Positions 1-10,779 are shown, counted from the stretch's first letter. The stretch: 64,000 bases of DNA from Hemibagrus wyckioides (GCF_019097595.1 NC_080715.1:7082073-7146072), one strand, 5' to 3'. Program-made: numbers and translations. The notes: generated from the letters alone by a model not told the origin.

Positions 1-226
1 GTCAGATCAGTGCTGGATTCGATTTCTCCATGTTTGTTTGATGCTACACATCTGTACTGTCCAGCATCAGATTTGGTCACATCTCTGATTTCCAGCTTGG
101 AATCTTGGTCCTTCTGCACAATGGCAACGCGACCACCATGAGTCATTTGCCTCCATTTGCCCTTCATCCATTTTACATTAGGAATGGGATCACCGCCAAC
201 CTTGGCGATGAAGGTTGCAGTGCCCT
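1..226 (-). CDS. ttn: Titin E79 (partial): N2A first Ig domain
   Basis: Starts after an acceptor AG at 227-228 and completes the Lys codon begun in E78. It reads KGTATFIAKVGGDPIPNVKW, then DAGQYRC, close to the Ig domain that opens mammalian N2A (I80). In mammals N2A binds calpain-3 and muscle ankyrin-repeat proteins at the unique sequence that follows this domain. The frame is open at base 1 and no donor is visible, so the exon is cut by the window edge. Confidence 0.93.
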
Positions 227-343
227 CTGTAAATACATTAAACAGGTTGTTTTCTTTTAGAAAAGTATATTTTTACATAAAGACCAAATAAACCTGGAGG
301 GAGCACAAGATATTAAATTGGCCTAAAAAAATTGTGTTCTTAC

Positions 344-463
344 TCTCAGTGATATGGACACTTTTGGGTTCCTCAATGAAGAACAAATTGTCCAATTTCT
401 TAGCTGGTTCAGGAGCTGCTGGTACTGCAGGTGCTGGAGCAGGAGCAGGAGCTTTTGGCTTCT
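344..463 (-). CDS. ttn: Titin E78: Pro/Ala linker leading into N2A Ig
   Basis: A 120-nt phase 1-1 exon. It encodes EKPKAPAPAPAPAPAV-like Pro/Ala sequence, then a basic/hydrophobic stretch and IEEPKSVHITE, the A-strand of the N2A Ig that continues in E79. Human titin has a shorter, similar linker (KPAVAPATKKA) at this point. The Ala-Pro run probably forms a short stiff spacer between the last middle Ig and N2A. Confidence 0.9.
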
Positions 464-1017
464 CTGTTACTTAGGATTACACAAAAAAAATTGATATATG
501 GAGAAGAGAATAAGTTAGCTATTAGATGGACATAAGAGGGCTCAAAGAGACAACTATTGTTTACTGACAGCCATGTGGCTTTACTCAGTAAATAAGTCAA
601 TAATAACTTTAAAACCAAAGCTAGAAACTAAAAAGTAAATTAGCATTATTAGTATTACCAAATAAGGGATACATCTGCTTATTCTGGTCTTCAGTGACCT
701 TACCATGACAAATGGCATTTTTATTATTTAATTAATAATCAAGATAAATTCAGAATCAGTGCTAGAACTAGTGCTTGCCTGGGTAGGAGGGTACAGATAT
801 AGGGTATAGATGCTTAAGCACTCTTTATGCACTAGACAATTAAACTTGAAACTTGAAACAATTACTGTTACAAAAACACCTTAATGGTAGGATAAAGCTC
901 TCTGTAGCACACACAATAAAAAACAGTGCATATATATATAAAGGCTTGTGTATGTAAAAACAAGAAATGAACATACTTTGCATGTTGCAGAACAAACATG
1001 GGTTGGAAAAGAAATAC
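464..1017. other. Intron E77/E78
   Basis: AT-rich intron of 554 bases. I see no further exon with consistent phase and no recognisable repeat. Confidence 0.7.
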
Positions 1018-1305
1018 CTTTGATAGTAACTCTGGACTTGCAGAACTCACTACCAGCTTCATTGGTTGCCTTACAGAGGTAATCTCCTGCATCTGTTTTA
1101 GACACATTGAGCATTTCTAATGTAGCTGTACCATCTACAAAAGTGATCTTGGTGTTTGCAGAGGACTTCAACTCCCTTCTGTCCTTCATCCACTCGATTT
1201 TCAGTGGTGGAGAGCCACGTACATGGCAACTAAGAGACAGTGTCTCACCCTCATTCAATGTCACAGGTTTAAGAGGCAAGTCAAAGCTCGGTGGTACCTT
1301 CCGCT
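1018..1305 (-). CDS. ttn: Titin E77: last middle Ig domain before N2A
   Basis: A 96-codon phase 1-1 exon, one Ig domain starting ERKVPPSFDLPLKPV. Core Cys (LSCHV), Trp (IEWMKD) and DAGDYLC are all present. It matches the human domain EPKKPPVFDQHLTPV that directly precedes the N2A linker, so it lies outside the super-repeats. Confidence 0.94.
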
Positions 1306-1470
1306 CTGCATCATGAAAGTGAAAAACACAAACCATAATGAAAGAATGAAAGGGTTGTGTTAATATAATGTCTACATATCTACAGTAATTCACAGACTGA
1401 CCTATGGCAGAACTTAGATTCACAACAGTTAAGAGAAAGTACATGCAATGCTGAAAAAAGAAAAATGCAC

Positions 1471-1761
1471 CTGAAATATGAGCCAAAACCTGGCAAGAAG
1501 CAGAACCAGCCTCATTGGTGACTTTGCATGTATAAGTACCACTATCTGAGGTGGAAGAACTCTTTATCACCATCACAGCCATGTTGCTTTTGAAGGTTAT
1601 GTCATATCTGTCAGAGCTGAAGATTTCTTTGTCATCCTTATACCAGTTGACAATCATGGGCTGTGATCCAGCAACACGTGCCTCAATCTTCACCAACTTG
1701 CCCTGAGTTTCCTCGAGGGTTTCTGAAGGCTTTTTGGTGAAGCTTGGTGGAATCTTTTGTT
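1471..1761 (-). CDS. ttn: Titin E76: Ig domain after the super-repeats
   Basis: A 97-codon exon starting EQKIPPSFTKKPSET, counterpart of human ERLIPPSFTKRLSETVEE. The B-strand core residue is Ala (IEARVAG) where most Ig domains have Cys; the recalled human domain has Gly there. C-strand Trp (VNWYKD) and DSGTYTC are kept. Together with E77 it forms a non-repeated pair joining the tandem Ig array to N2A. Confidence 0.94.
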
Positions 1762-2010
1762 CTAGGAATAACAAACAATCATGCAGATTTAATCAAATGT
1801 ATTTTTAACAAAATATAGTATCCCATATTAGCATAAACATCATCAAACATGAAGGGTTTAGTAATTTGCAGAATCACTTTTCCAGGGAAGGGACAAGAAC
1901 AAGCCAACAGAGGCATGATCTTCTTATAAGAAGGAAAAGACTGAATTTTACATTTGAAAAAAAAAATGACTGAAGAGTACACAACCATATATAAAGCAGT
2001 CACCAGATAC

Positions 2011-2298
2011 CTTTCACAGTGACATCTGTTGAACAAGAGTCCTTCCCAATATCATTACTAGCATGGCAAGAATAGTGGCCTGAGTCAGCCTTATCTGCTT
2101 TCAGTATAGTCAGCTGGGCAGTATTATCCACACATGATATCTTATAATTGCCCCCTGTGCGGATATCTTTATGATCCTTTGACCAAGTAACTTTTATAGG
2201 CAATGATCCAGTCATGTGGCATTCCAACTGCACAGCATTTCCAACTAAGACATCCACGGGTGAAAGTTTTCTGTCAAACACAGGTGGGTATCTTGGCT
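2011..2298 (-). CDS. ttn: Titin E75: middle Ig, J-type
   Basis: A 96-codon exon starting EPRYPPVFDRKLSPV, with LECHMTG, VTWSKDHKDIRTGGNY and DSGHYSC. The TGGNYKIS signature marks the tenth (J) member of the vertebrate 10-Ig super-repeat (human IRPGGNYTI). The long start, with an extra basic/aromatic pair before PP, is typical of this type. Confidence 0.94.
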
Positions 2299-2410
2299 CT
2301 GAAATGTTAAACAGTACAGTTAACAAAAAACCCTAGACACATTTGCACAGGTTACCACTTTATATTGAGAAGTACACATTGATAAATCATTAATATAATA
2401 ATGAGCAGAC

Positions 2411-2698
2411 CTTGGAGTGTGAGCTTGGCTCTACAAGAGGCAGTTCCAACAATATTTGTTGCAACACAAGTATATTCTCCAGAATGTCTCATTTGTCCCT
2501 CTGCAATTCTCAGTACAGCAGAATTATCATCAAATGTCATAGTATACTCTGGGCTACTCTTTAGAACTTCTCCATCTTTAAGCCAAGAGATCTCCAGTGG
2601 AGATGATCCCGCAACACGGCACTCAAACTGAACACTATGGCCTACAGTTTGCTGAATGCTAGTGATTTTCTTAGGGAATGAAGGTGGAGTCTTGGCCT
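2411..2698 (-). CDS. ttn: Titin E74: middle Ig, I-type
   Basis: A 96-codon exon starting EAKTPPSFPKKITSI and including QQTVGHSVQFECRVAG, ISWLKDGEV and HSGEYTC. It corresponds to the I-type domain of the 10-Ig unit (human ERKLPPFFARKLKDVHETLG). All core residues are intact. Confidence 0.93.
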
Positions 2699-2839
2699 CT
2701 GAAAAGAAATAGGTTAAACAAAATACAATTAAACAAAATACAATTAAAGTTACTGCATTATTATTTCATTATTTAAGTGACAACTGACATAAACCAACAT
2801 TTAAAACATGAAGAAATAGGTTTCAGACATAGCATTCAC

Positions 2840-3118
2840 CTTGTACAGTTAAGTGGCAGCTAGAAGAGGCAGATCCAATGTTGTTTTCTGCCTTACAAGT
2901 GTATTCTCCAATGTCAGCTTTGGAGGCTTTGGCTAATTTCAAACAAGCTACACCTTTGGAGTACTCAATTCTACAGCTCGGAGAAGATCGAACTTTGCCA
3001 TCCCCTTTAAACCAGGAGACTTTGATGTCAGGAGTGCCCCCAATTTGGCATTTCAGACAGACTGCATCACCTGCAGTCACTTCCATTGGTTCCAAAGTCT
3101 CAATAAAGAATGGTGGCT
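2840..3118 (-). CDS. ttn: Titin E73: middle Ig, H-type
   Basis: A 93-codon exon starting EPPFFIETLEPMEVTAGDA, with LKCQIGG, VSWFKGDGKVRSSP and DIGEYTCKAEN. It is strikingly close to the human H-type domain EPPYFIEPLEHVEA with WYKGDTKLR. This type occurs once in the window. Confidence 0.94.
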
Positions 3119-3230
3119 CTAAAAAAGTCACACATACAACAGGAGTAATAAGAATAAGTGTGCAAACTATGGTTAATCCCAGTCTAATAAAATATAATAC
3201 TTATTTTTAAATAGAAATAATATTAAAAAC

Positions 3231-3509
3231 CTAAAATAGACACTGTTGCATCACAGATGTCAGAGCCAGCTTCATTAGAAACTTCACAGGAGTATTTTCC
3301 TCCTGCCTCTTTATCAGTATTGAGGCACTCCAGGATGCAGGAGTGCTCAGTAGTTGTTATATTGTATCTATAAGAGGAGAAGATCTCCTGGCCATCTTTG
3401 TGCCATTTTACAAGAATCTTAGGGCTTCCAGCATATGTGCATTCAAGTATCATTGACTTGCCCACTTCAACAGAGATGTTTTTCAGTTTTTTGACAAAGC
3501 GTGCAGCCT
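3231..3509 (-). CDS. ttn: Titin E72: middle Ig, G-type
   Basis: A 93-codon exon starting [19 protein letters not shown], with [17 protein letters not shown] and [10 protein letters not shown]. It is the counterpart of human G-type domains (EPATFVKRLADFSVETGSP, LEATYTG). Unlike those recalled human copies it keeps the B-strand Cys. It opens the G-H-I-J extension that occurs once here. Confidence 0.93.
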
Positions 3510-3608
3510 CTGTTTAAAACAATGAAAGAAATTATACATAAAGGTGCACACTATAACATACGCAATTGTATAACATGTTTAGATCAGACATGCAGTATGT
3601 CAACTAAC

Positions 3609-3887
3609 CTTTGACAAAAAGATTTACAGGGAAGTTTTCCTTCCCAACATCATTAATAATTTGACAGGTGTATTCTCCTGAATGAGATTTGTCAATTTGA
3701 AAGAGTTCCAGTGTAGCTATGTCTCCTCTCAGAGCAATCACACAAGCTCCACTAGACATAATCTCCTTACTGCCCCTGAACCATTTTACCCTTAATGGGG
3801 CACTTCCTCTCACAGTTGCAGTGAATGTAACATTTGATCCAGGAAGTGCCTCAATTGGCTGAGGAGGCACCACAAAGGATGGAGGTT
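3609..3887 (-). CDS. ttn: Titin E71: middle Ig, F-type (super-repeat 4)
   Basis: A 93-codon exon starting [19 protein letters not shown]. The B-strand Cys is replaced (FTATVRG), as in human F-type domains (FTSVIRG). The C-strand reads [14 protein letters not shown] and the F-strand HSGEYTC. It closes the last 6-domain block before G-J. Confidence 0.94.
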
Positions 3888-4034
3888 CTGCAAAAAAAAA
3901 ACGTGAGAAAAAAGAACATTTTGCGGAGCTGAGAAAGTTACTCCATTATTTAGGACATATAAATTAATTACAAAAGAGTCTCATCTCAGAATTTTCATGG
4001 GGTAAGAGTTTTCTCAAAGTTTCTAAATACTAAC

Positions 4035-4322
4035 CTTTAACATCAAGAAAGGCAGTAGTCTCAGCAGTTCCAGCACTGTTCATTGCTTTACATTTATATG
4101 AACCTGCGTTGGACAGGTTTAGAATGGGCAGCCTGAGTGTGCAGGTGTTCTCAGCAAAACTAATTTCATAGTTTGGCCCACTCTCAATCTCCTTGCCGTT
4201 GTGATACCATGAAATTGTAAGAGGTGCTGAACCCGAGACCTTGCAATCCAGTTCAATAGGTTTATCAACAGTACTGTGCATATCCTTCAGCTTTCTTGAG
4301 AATGTAGGAGGGATAATTTTAT
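4035..4322 (-). CDS. ttn: Titin E70: middle Ig, E-type (super-repeat 4)
   Basis: A 96-codon exon starting DKIIPPTFSRKLKDM, the longer E-type opening. LDCKVSG and ISWYHNGKEIESGP are followed by NAGSYKC. Within this region D/E-x-x-IPP is a dependable marker of the fifth position in each 6-Ig block. Confidence 0.94.
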
Positions 4323-4522
4323 CTGTTTTAAAAAAGTCATTAGTTATGATCGTGATACAGATATTCTAAAGGTACAATTCATTCAAGAAATAATAATTAA
4401 AATAAAGAAAATTGGGACTGTTAATGACCATACAAATAATGTTTTATAACCACATTCACTGACTCTTAAAATCTTCCTGAAGTGTCAAGTGTGTGGCCAA
4501 TGGCCAAAAAAAGTCTACTAAC

Positions 4523-4801
4523 CTAAAACACCAAGGTGCATCTTGCAGCTGTCACTTCCAACTTCATTTGAGACTTCAAAGGTATATTCTCCAGTATCAC
4601 TTTGATTTGTGGACAACACCTTAAGGCTGCATATCTTTTTGGAGAAGGTGATTTTGTATTTTTGTCCAGAAGACAACTCCATTCTGTCTTTATACCATTT
4701 TGGTTTAAGCTCTGGGGTTCCAGATACAGAGCACTCTAAAACTGCTGCATCACCGGCAGTGACACTTACAGACTCTGTCTTATCCAAAATGGCAGCAGGT
4801 T
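4523..4801 (-). CDS. ttn: Titin E69: middle Ig, D-type (super-repeat 4)
   Basis: A 93-codon exon starting EPAAILDKTESVSVTAGDA and ending in VLG. The F-strand reads DTGEYTFEVSNEVG, so the canonical F-strand Cys is Phe. That loss marks every D-type domain here and in human (YTFEISNEVG). LECSVSG and PKWYKD are conserved. Confidence 0.94.
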
Positions 4802-4887
4802 CTGAAAATTCAAAACAACCATCTAATCACAGAAAATATACTTTCAGAAGAATGCTAAAAGGGGACAAATATAAGAATTCTACAAAC

Positions 4888-5169
4888 CTAGAACAGCTAT
4901 GTTTGCTGTGCATTGTGCCACACCAGCATCATTTTTAATCTCACAGGTATACTTCCCAGCAGTGGTTGAATCAGCTTTAAAGATCCTCAGAGTTATCTGG
5001 TTATTTTCAAATGTAATTTTTCTGTTGTCACCATCTCTAAGAATATGGTCCTTGTCTTGTACCCAAGACACACTGATTGGCTCAGAGCCTTTGACAGTTG
5101 CGACCAGAGTAACTTCCTCACCAGATATGGCTGTCATATTGGTCAGTTTCTTGACAAAAACTGGTGGTT
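4888..5169 (-). CDS. ttn: Titin E68: middle Ig, C-type (super-repeat 4)
   Basis: A 94-codon exon starting EPPVFVKKLTNMTAISGEE. The B-strand Cys is absent (LVATVKG), as in human C-type domains (LRAIVEG). The C-strand is VSWVQDKD and the F-strand AGKYTCEIKNDAG, which matches the human CQIKNDAG closely. Confidence 0.94.
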
Positions 5170-5279
5170 CTAAATGGCAAGAAATTATGATATAATATGA
5201 ATAACAGATTCATCTAAAACAACCAAAATAGAGGATGATCTGTTTGTTTTACAATTTTCACTGTTTCAAGTTTACTAAC

Positions 5280-5558
5280 CTCTGAGTTTTACCATTCCTT
5301 GGCAGGTATCACTTCCTACATTGTTTGAGGCTTTGCATTCATATTCACCAGCATCTGAGGCATCCAGTCCAAGAATGTGTAGTGTAGCAGTGTGTCCCTC
5401 AGACACAAATTTATACTTTCTACTTTCCTTCAGTTGTGTTTTGTCTTTAAACCATGTTATCTCAAATGGTGCATGTCCCTTCAGCTCACAGCTAAGACTG
5501 ATATCTTTGCCTTTCAGCCCCTCAGCAGGTGAGGGCACCTTCTGGAAAGTTGGTGGTT
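5280..5558 (-). CDS. ttn: Titin E67: middle Ig, B-type (super-repeat 4)
   Basis: A 93-codon exon starting EPPTFQKVPSPAEGLKGKD, with LSCELKG, ITWFKDKTQLKESRKYK and DAGEYECKASNNVGSDTC. It matches the human B-type domain (VGALKGSDV, CKATNEVGSDTC). Confidence 0.94.
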
Positions 5559-5697
5559 CTAGAAATATATTCAAATTTAATTTAGAGCTGTCATGCATAA
5601 AATAAGTGCTGTTTGAACTTGAACCAAGATTAATTCTGAAACAACAGTGTTTGATCAATAGAATGGTGAAGGTTACAAGAGGTTAATGTAATATATA

Positions 5698-5699
<2 letters not shown>

Positions 5700-5763
<64 letters not shown>
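5700..5763. repeat. (TA)n microsatellite
   Basis: Uninterrupted TA dinucleotide run of about 64 bases in the intron between E66 and E67. Confidence 0.95.
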
Positions 5764-5767
<4 letters not shown>

Positions 5768-5809
5768 ATTTATAACTCATTGGGTAAGAAAAATCACCCA
5801 CTGTCTAAC

Positions 5810-6091
5810 CTTTTACTGTGAGAGTGGTGCTGCAGCTCTTCGTTCCTGCATCATTCTGAACTTCACAAGTGTACACACCATCATCATCACTGGAGGTGCT
5901 CAGAATCTCAAGTACTGCCATCGAGCCATCGAAAGCCATCATCATGTTGTTACTCTCAGTGACCATGTTGTCATTTTTGAACCAGCTAATTTTCAAAGGT
6001 GGTGTGCCAGTAACTTTGCATTCAAGTCGGAGAGGCAAACCCATCTTTAGAAACTTTGTTGCTGGTAGTTTCTGTACAAATTCAGGTGGCT
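5810..6091 (-). CDS. ttn: Titin E66: middle Ig, A-type (super-repeat 4)
   Basis: A 94-codon exon starting EPPEFVQKLPATKFLKMG, with LECKVTG, ISWFKNDNMVTES, then a Met-rich turn, and DGVYTCEVQNDAG. A-type domains open each super-repeat. This one opens the only complete 10-domain unit (E66-E75). Confidence 0.94.
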
Positions 6092-6395
6092 CTGCAAAGG
6101 CAAAAATGTCATAATTTAGCTAAATCACACATTTATTATGATAAGTGAGGACAAACAATGGTTTGAAAGATGAAGAGCACAAGATGACTGCCAGAAATAT
6201 AAATGTTGAGGATGAATAAAAAAGATGCAAGATGAACAAGATGATGGCAGCAGACATAAAGATAGCAACATGTAGACAGCACAAACAAAAAACAAAAAAC
6301 AAGCAAAACAAGAGCGCAGTTAAATGAAAATAATGGAAGATGATAAAAAAAAATTAAGATGGTGACTGTTGAGCAAAAAAAAAAAAAAGTCAGAC

Positions 6396-6674
6396 CTTTC
6401 ACCAATAAGCTTGTGGTACATTTCTCTGTACCAGCATCATTGCTAACTTGGCAAGAGTATGGCCCAGTGTTTGAAAGTCCCACAGCATAAAGATCTATGA
6501 AACTTGAAAGGCCTTCAATGCCAATAAAGCAGGATGGTCCAGTAATCAGCTCAGTATCTTCTTTGAACCATTTCACTGTGAAGGGTGGTGTTCCTTTAAA
6601 GGTACATTTAAAACGAACTGTGGTGTTTGGTATGACAGCTTGCGGCTCAGGCACCACCACAAAGCTTGGGAGTT
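6396..6674 (-). CDS. ttn: Titin E65: middle Ig, F-type (super-repeat 3)
   Basis: A 93-codon exon starting ELPSFVVVPEPQAVIPNTT. The segment TELITGPSCFIGIEG followed by SSFIDLYAV matches human VELVSGPKCFIGLEG and SFLNLYSV, which ties this copy to the third human 6-Ig unit. Unlike other F-type copies it retains the B-strand Cys (FKCTFKG). Confidence 0.94.
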
Positions 6675-6794
6675 CTACATTTTTCAGAACAGAAATATAG
6701 ACAATGGTGTTAAATAAGTGGCAGTCATAATTGAAATCTAGAGTACATTTGCTTAAAATTTGAATAACACTTGAATGGCATTATCTCATCTGAC

Positions 6795-7082
6795 CTTTCA
6801 CCCTCAGTGTTCCACTGCATTCACAACTGCCTGCTTTGTTGGTAAGTTTACAAGAGTAAGTTCCAGTGTCTGCTTTCTCTAGTCGCTCAATCTCCAAAGA
6901 GACATTGTTGTGGTCTTGTACCAGTTTATGCTTGGCTTTTCCTGTTAGTTTAGTTCCATCTTTAAACCACTCCACAGATATGGGAAGTGAGCCAGATATA
7001 TTGCATGCTAGTTTTACTGGGGAACCTAGAATCTCTTCCATGTCAGTCAGGGGTTTGATGAAGGCAGGAGGAATTATTTGTT
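6795..7082 (-). CDS. ttn: Titin E64: middle Ig, E-type (super-repeat 3)
   Basis: A 96-codon exon starting EQIIPPAFIKPLTDMEEI, with LACNISG, VEWFKDGTKLTGKAKHKL and DTGTYSCKLTNKAG. The middle of the domain is unusually basic compared with the other E-type copies. Confidence 0.94.
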
Positions 7083-7183
7083 CTATGTACAAGACAAAGA
7101 GTGATTAAAAATAAATGCATATGTATCAGGGTTTTAAAAGATTTAGATTATGAGATTTAAAATGAGTTTTAGAAAACACTAAC

Positions 7184-7462
7184 CTAGGACATTTAAAGTC
7201 ACTTTACAAGTGCAGGTACTGATGTAGTTGGAGACCTCAAAGAGGTAAGTTCCTCCATCATCTAACTGTGCAGCCTGAATCTTTAGGTTACTGATGTTAT
7301 TGACAAAACTGAGGCTATGTTGTCTGGATGGGACCAGCTCTTTGCCATCTTTACTCCATTTCACTTTCAGTTCGGCAGTGCCTGTAACTTTGCACTCAAA
7401 ACTGACTGGATCTCCAACAGTGACATTTATAAGTTCTGGTTTTTCAATAATCTGAGGAGGCT
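7184..7462 (-). CDS. ttn: Titin E63: middle Ig, D-type (super-repeat 3)
   Basis: A 93-codon exon starting EPPQIIEKPELINVTVGDP. The F-strand is GGTYLFEVSNYIST, with Phe at the Cys position as in all D-types. The turn SNYISTCTC replaces the usual SNxVGS, a local departure from the other copies. FECKVTG and VKWSKDGKEL are normal. Confidence 0.93.
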
Positions 7463-7554
7463 CTGAAGTTCAGAAAGAACATATAAATGTAATCACCTGC
7501 AGTAATCTTTTAAGAACTCATTGAAAGCTTAAATACATGCCATGAATAACCAAC

Positions 7555-7833
7555 CTTGAACCAAAAGAGTGGCAAAACACTTCTCCTGCCCTGCCTCATT
7601 CATAGCCTGGCAGGTGTATCTTCCACCATGGTTAGACTGGCACATGGGAATTCTTAATGTAGCAGCATTATTCTCAAATGTTCTCTCAATCTCAGCATCT
7701 TCCAATATCCATGTTTCATCTTTCTGCCATTGTATGGTCAGAGGAGGTGACCCCTTCACAACACATTTAAACTCTGCTACATTTCCCAACACTGTTGTAA
7801 CATTCTGGATCTTTTCTACAAATGAAGGTGGCT
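7555..7833 (-). CDS. ttn: Titin E62: middle Ig, C-type (super-repeat 3)
   Basis: A 93-codon exon starting EPPSFVEKIQNVTTVLGNV, close to human EPPSFIKKIENTTTVLKSS. Here the B-strand Cys is present (FKCVVKG). IQWQKDETWILED and GRYTCQAMNEAGQEKC follow. Confidence 0.94.
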
Positions 7834-7929
7834 CTGGTAGTAAGGAGTTAAAAAAATGTTAGTTGTGTTATCAAGTGAAGTGAAAATAACAGTATAATTT
7901 CAAGGTTAAAAAAAAATCTGTGAGACAAC

Positions 7930-8211
7930 CTTTTATGCTAAGTGTTGTGCTACATGAACAAGTTCCAACTTCATTTGAAATAATACACTGGTACTCGCCA
8001 ACATCCAAGTCATCACATTTCTGTATGTCAAGTAACATTAGTGAACCATTTTTCTGAGAGAATATGTGCTTTGTGCTTGGCTTTATTTCCTTGGAATCTT
8101 TTTGCCAGGTTATATTAAAAGGAGCTGTGCCTCTAATTTGACACTCAAAAGAGGCATTCAATCCTTTCACAACCTCTACAGGAGTTAATGGTTTTACAAT
8201 AACCGGTGGCT
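7930..8211 (-). CDS. ttn: Titin E61: middle Ig, B-type (super-repeat 3)
   Basis: A 94-codon exon starting EPPVIVKPLTPVEVVKGLN, with FECQIRG, ITWQKDSKEIKPSTKH and DVGEYQCIISNEVGTCSC. It parallels human EPPTFIRELKPVEVV with GEYQCIVSNEGGSCSC in the third 6-Ig unit. Confidence 0.94.
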
Positions 8212-8322
8212 CTGTAATTTGAAGAAAGAGATGCAAAACATGAAATCTATGTCCATGGCATGCTTGTATTTCTGAAAGCTCAAACTGACTACTCAACTGT
8301 AAAGGTCAAAGTATTCACCAAC

Positions 8323-8604
8323 CTTTCACTTTCAGATCCATGCTACAGCTCTCACTACCTGCCTCATTGCGGGCTTCACAGTAATATACACCACTATCTT
8401 TAAGATCAGCACCAGTAATCTCAAGCCGTGCCAATGAGTTGACAAAACTCATTTTATGCTTGTCATCGGGACTTAAGTCGTTGCCATCTTTAAACCAGTA
8501 TGTGTCTATTTCTGGTGTGCCTGTGACCTCACACTCAAAAATTACAGGCTGGCCAGGTTTCACTACTGAAACTTTGTCTGGCTTTCGGATGAATTTGGGG
8601 GGTT
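8323..8604 (-). CDS. ttn: Titin E60: middle Ig, A-type (super-repeat 3)
   Basis: A 94-codon exon starting EPPKFIRKPDKVSVVKPGQ, with FECEVTG, TYWFKDGND and DSGVYYCEARNEAGSESC. It corresponds to human EPPQFIKKPSPVLVLRNGQ, with CEARNDAG. Confidence 0.94.
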
Positions 8605-9240
8605 CTGCATATAAAAAGAAAGAAAAAATAGGGACTTATTTGAGTTCTCAATCACAAACATGAGTAAATGTATTAACACTAGAGATGCATCGATACCAAA
8701 ACTAGTATCTGGTATCAGTTTGATACCATGCTTATTTACTGGTGCTTGTAATATATAATTATGCTAATGAACAGACAACATGAAATGGCATAAGTAACAG
8801 CAAAGTAAAGTTATACAACAAAATGCACTCTGTGAACTACAAACTGTGCTCTGAGAACATTTTAAGAGGAGATACTGTAGCATACTGATAGTTTTACATT
8901 GTTTAATCAGCAAAGCAACTAAAGAGCAGTATCATTGAAGGTAATTTTTAAAAATCTAAAAGTTCCATAAATTACATACACATAAAGGTATTCAAAAGCA
9001 TGCAGAGAAGACTGCCATCCTTATGCTCTCTATTACATATACTGTATGTATGCTATAAACATAAAATTTATAAAGGATTTATTACCAGCAGCACATACCA
9101 GTAAGCAACAAAAGCAAAGCTAATAAAATTCTCCATGTTGTCCCTGATTGATAAATAAACACGTCACTCATTTTGCTATCTACGGGTAACAAAAAAATGG
9201 TAACGATGCATCCCAATGAAAACTGAAATGAGGTAAAAAC
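8605..9240. other. Intron E59/E60
   Basis: A 636-base intron. Around 8680-8740 the text GATGCATCGATACC and GGTATCAGTTTGATACC resembles a dispersed vertebrate element that repeats GATACC/GGTATC. The fragment is too short to classify. Nothing else stands out. Confidence 0.5.
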
Positions 9241-9519
9241 CTTTGACAAATAGTGTTGTTTGGCAGGAATCTGAGCCAACATCATTGCTTATTTCACAAA
9301 TGTAGTCCCCAGAGTCTGATGGCTTAGTGAAAAACAGCTCAAGTGAGCTTGAAGAGTCATCTTTCTGAATGGAGCAGTCAACCCCTGATAAGACCTCTTT
9401 TTTATTTCTGAACCACCTGATGGTCAGTGGGGGAGTTCCAGACAGAAGTACACTGAATTTCACTCTGGTTCCAGGTATGACCCGGTGTGACTCAGGTTTC
9501 TCAATGATAACAGGAGGCT
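9241..9519 (-). CDS. ttn: Titin E59: middle Ig, F-type (super-repeat 2)
   Basis: A 93-codon exon starting EPPVIIEKPESHRVIPGTR. The B-strand Cys is lost (FSVLLSG). The C-strand reads IRWFRNKKEVLSGVD and the F-strand DSGDYICEISNDVG. It aligns with human EPPYFVEKPQSQDVNPNTR. Confidence 0.94.
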
Positions 9520-9625
9520 CTGTTTATAAAGGTAGTGGATTAAGTTTGGTAGAATAAAAGATATGAGAATATAGGCAGGGTTATAGTTTTAGAAAACAAG
9601 ATATTAATAATGGAAAAATGCAAAC

Positions 9626-9913
9626 CTTTAACTTTTAAGACACCAGAACACTGTGCACTGCCTGCTTTGTTTGTAGCAATGCAGGTATAATTTCCACTGT
9701 CCACACTATCAAGACGACTGATTTCCAAAGATGCTGCATTCTCAAAGAAAACACACTTATGTTTTTCAGATGTCTCTAACTCCTTGTTCTCCTTAAACCA
9801 AGTGATTGTTATAGGCAGTGATCCTGCAACCAGACATTCCAGCTGTGCAAAGGATCCTTTAATACTTTCCAGTTGTTTTAATTTTCTTGTAAATGATGGT
9901 TTAATTATTTGAT
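9626..9913 (-). CDS. ttn: Titin E58: middle Ig, E-type (super-repeat 2)
   Basis: A 96-codon exon starting [20 protein letters not shown], very close to human DLIIPPSFTKKLKKMDSIKG. This is one of the clearest one-to-one orthology anchors. [17 protein letters not shown] and [14 protein letters not shown] follow. Confidence 0.95.
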
Positions 9914-10019
9914 CTGTTGCAGTAAGAAAAAGATTTGAATGAGTACATTGTACTAAGACATAATGTGTATATTAAATATATTATATTAAATTAAAAAATG
10001 CCCTTGTTAACAAACTAAC

Positions 10020-10298
10020 CTAGTACTGTTACAGAGGCCTCACAAGTGCTGCTGCCAACATCATTTGAAACTTCAAACGTATATTTGCCTTCGTCATTCC
10101 TCTCAGCAGAAAGGATCTTTAATGTGGAGCTTTTATCAGTGGTTTGTATTTTGTATTTTTTACCAGATATCAGTTCTTTCCCATCCTTCAGCCATTTGGC
10201 TTTCAGGGGTTTAGTGCCTGAGAACCTGCACTCCAGAGTGGCAGGATCTCCTACTGTAACACTTATAGACTTGGCCTGATCTGTAATATTTGCTGGCT
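10020..10298 (-). CDS. ttn: Titin E57: middle Ig, D-type (super-repeat 2)
   Basis: A 93-codon exon starting [19 protein letters not shown], with [15 protein letters not shown] and [16 protein letters not shown]. Human EPATITEEAVSIDVTQGDP with FSGTKEITAKW is its clear counterpart. The F-strand Cys is Phe. Confidence 0.95.
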
Positions 10299-10407
10299 CT
10301 GTAAAGGATGACAATATTGTGGTGCCAATGAATTAACAAATGTTTTGACTCTAATTAATCAAATCTAATTAAGAATATTTTAACTTAAAATTACAATCAA
10401 ATCAAAC

Positions 10408-10686
10408 CTTTGACAACCAAAGCTGCTGCACACTTCTGACTTCCAGCCTCATTCTGGGCATGACAAGTGTACTTTCCAGAATGTTTTAACTGTACATTAG
10501 ACAAATGCAGCACTGCTGTTCTGTTCTCAAAAGACATCTGGACATCCTCAGTATCTTTGACCTCATGGTCACCTTTTGTCCATGACACTTTCATAGGCAG
10601 TGAGCCTTTCACAACACACAGCATTGTAAGCTCGGTGCCTAGTAAGGCATCCATGTTATCTAGCTTCTGCGTGAATGATGGTGGTT
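10408..10686 (-). CDS. ttn: Titin E56: middle Ig, C-type (super-repeat 2)
   Basis: A 93-codon exon starting EPPSFTQKLDNMDALLGTE, with MLCVVKG, VSWTKGDHEVKD and HSGKYTCHAQNEAG. The B-strand Cys is kept here, unlike in E50 and E68. Confidence 0.93.
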
Positions 10687-10779
10687 CTAATAAAAGAAAA
10701 ATAGGGCATATACTCATAATCTGATAATGCAATTCTCTAATGAAAATGTTCACCGAAATGGTTTCATAGTCTTACTAAC

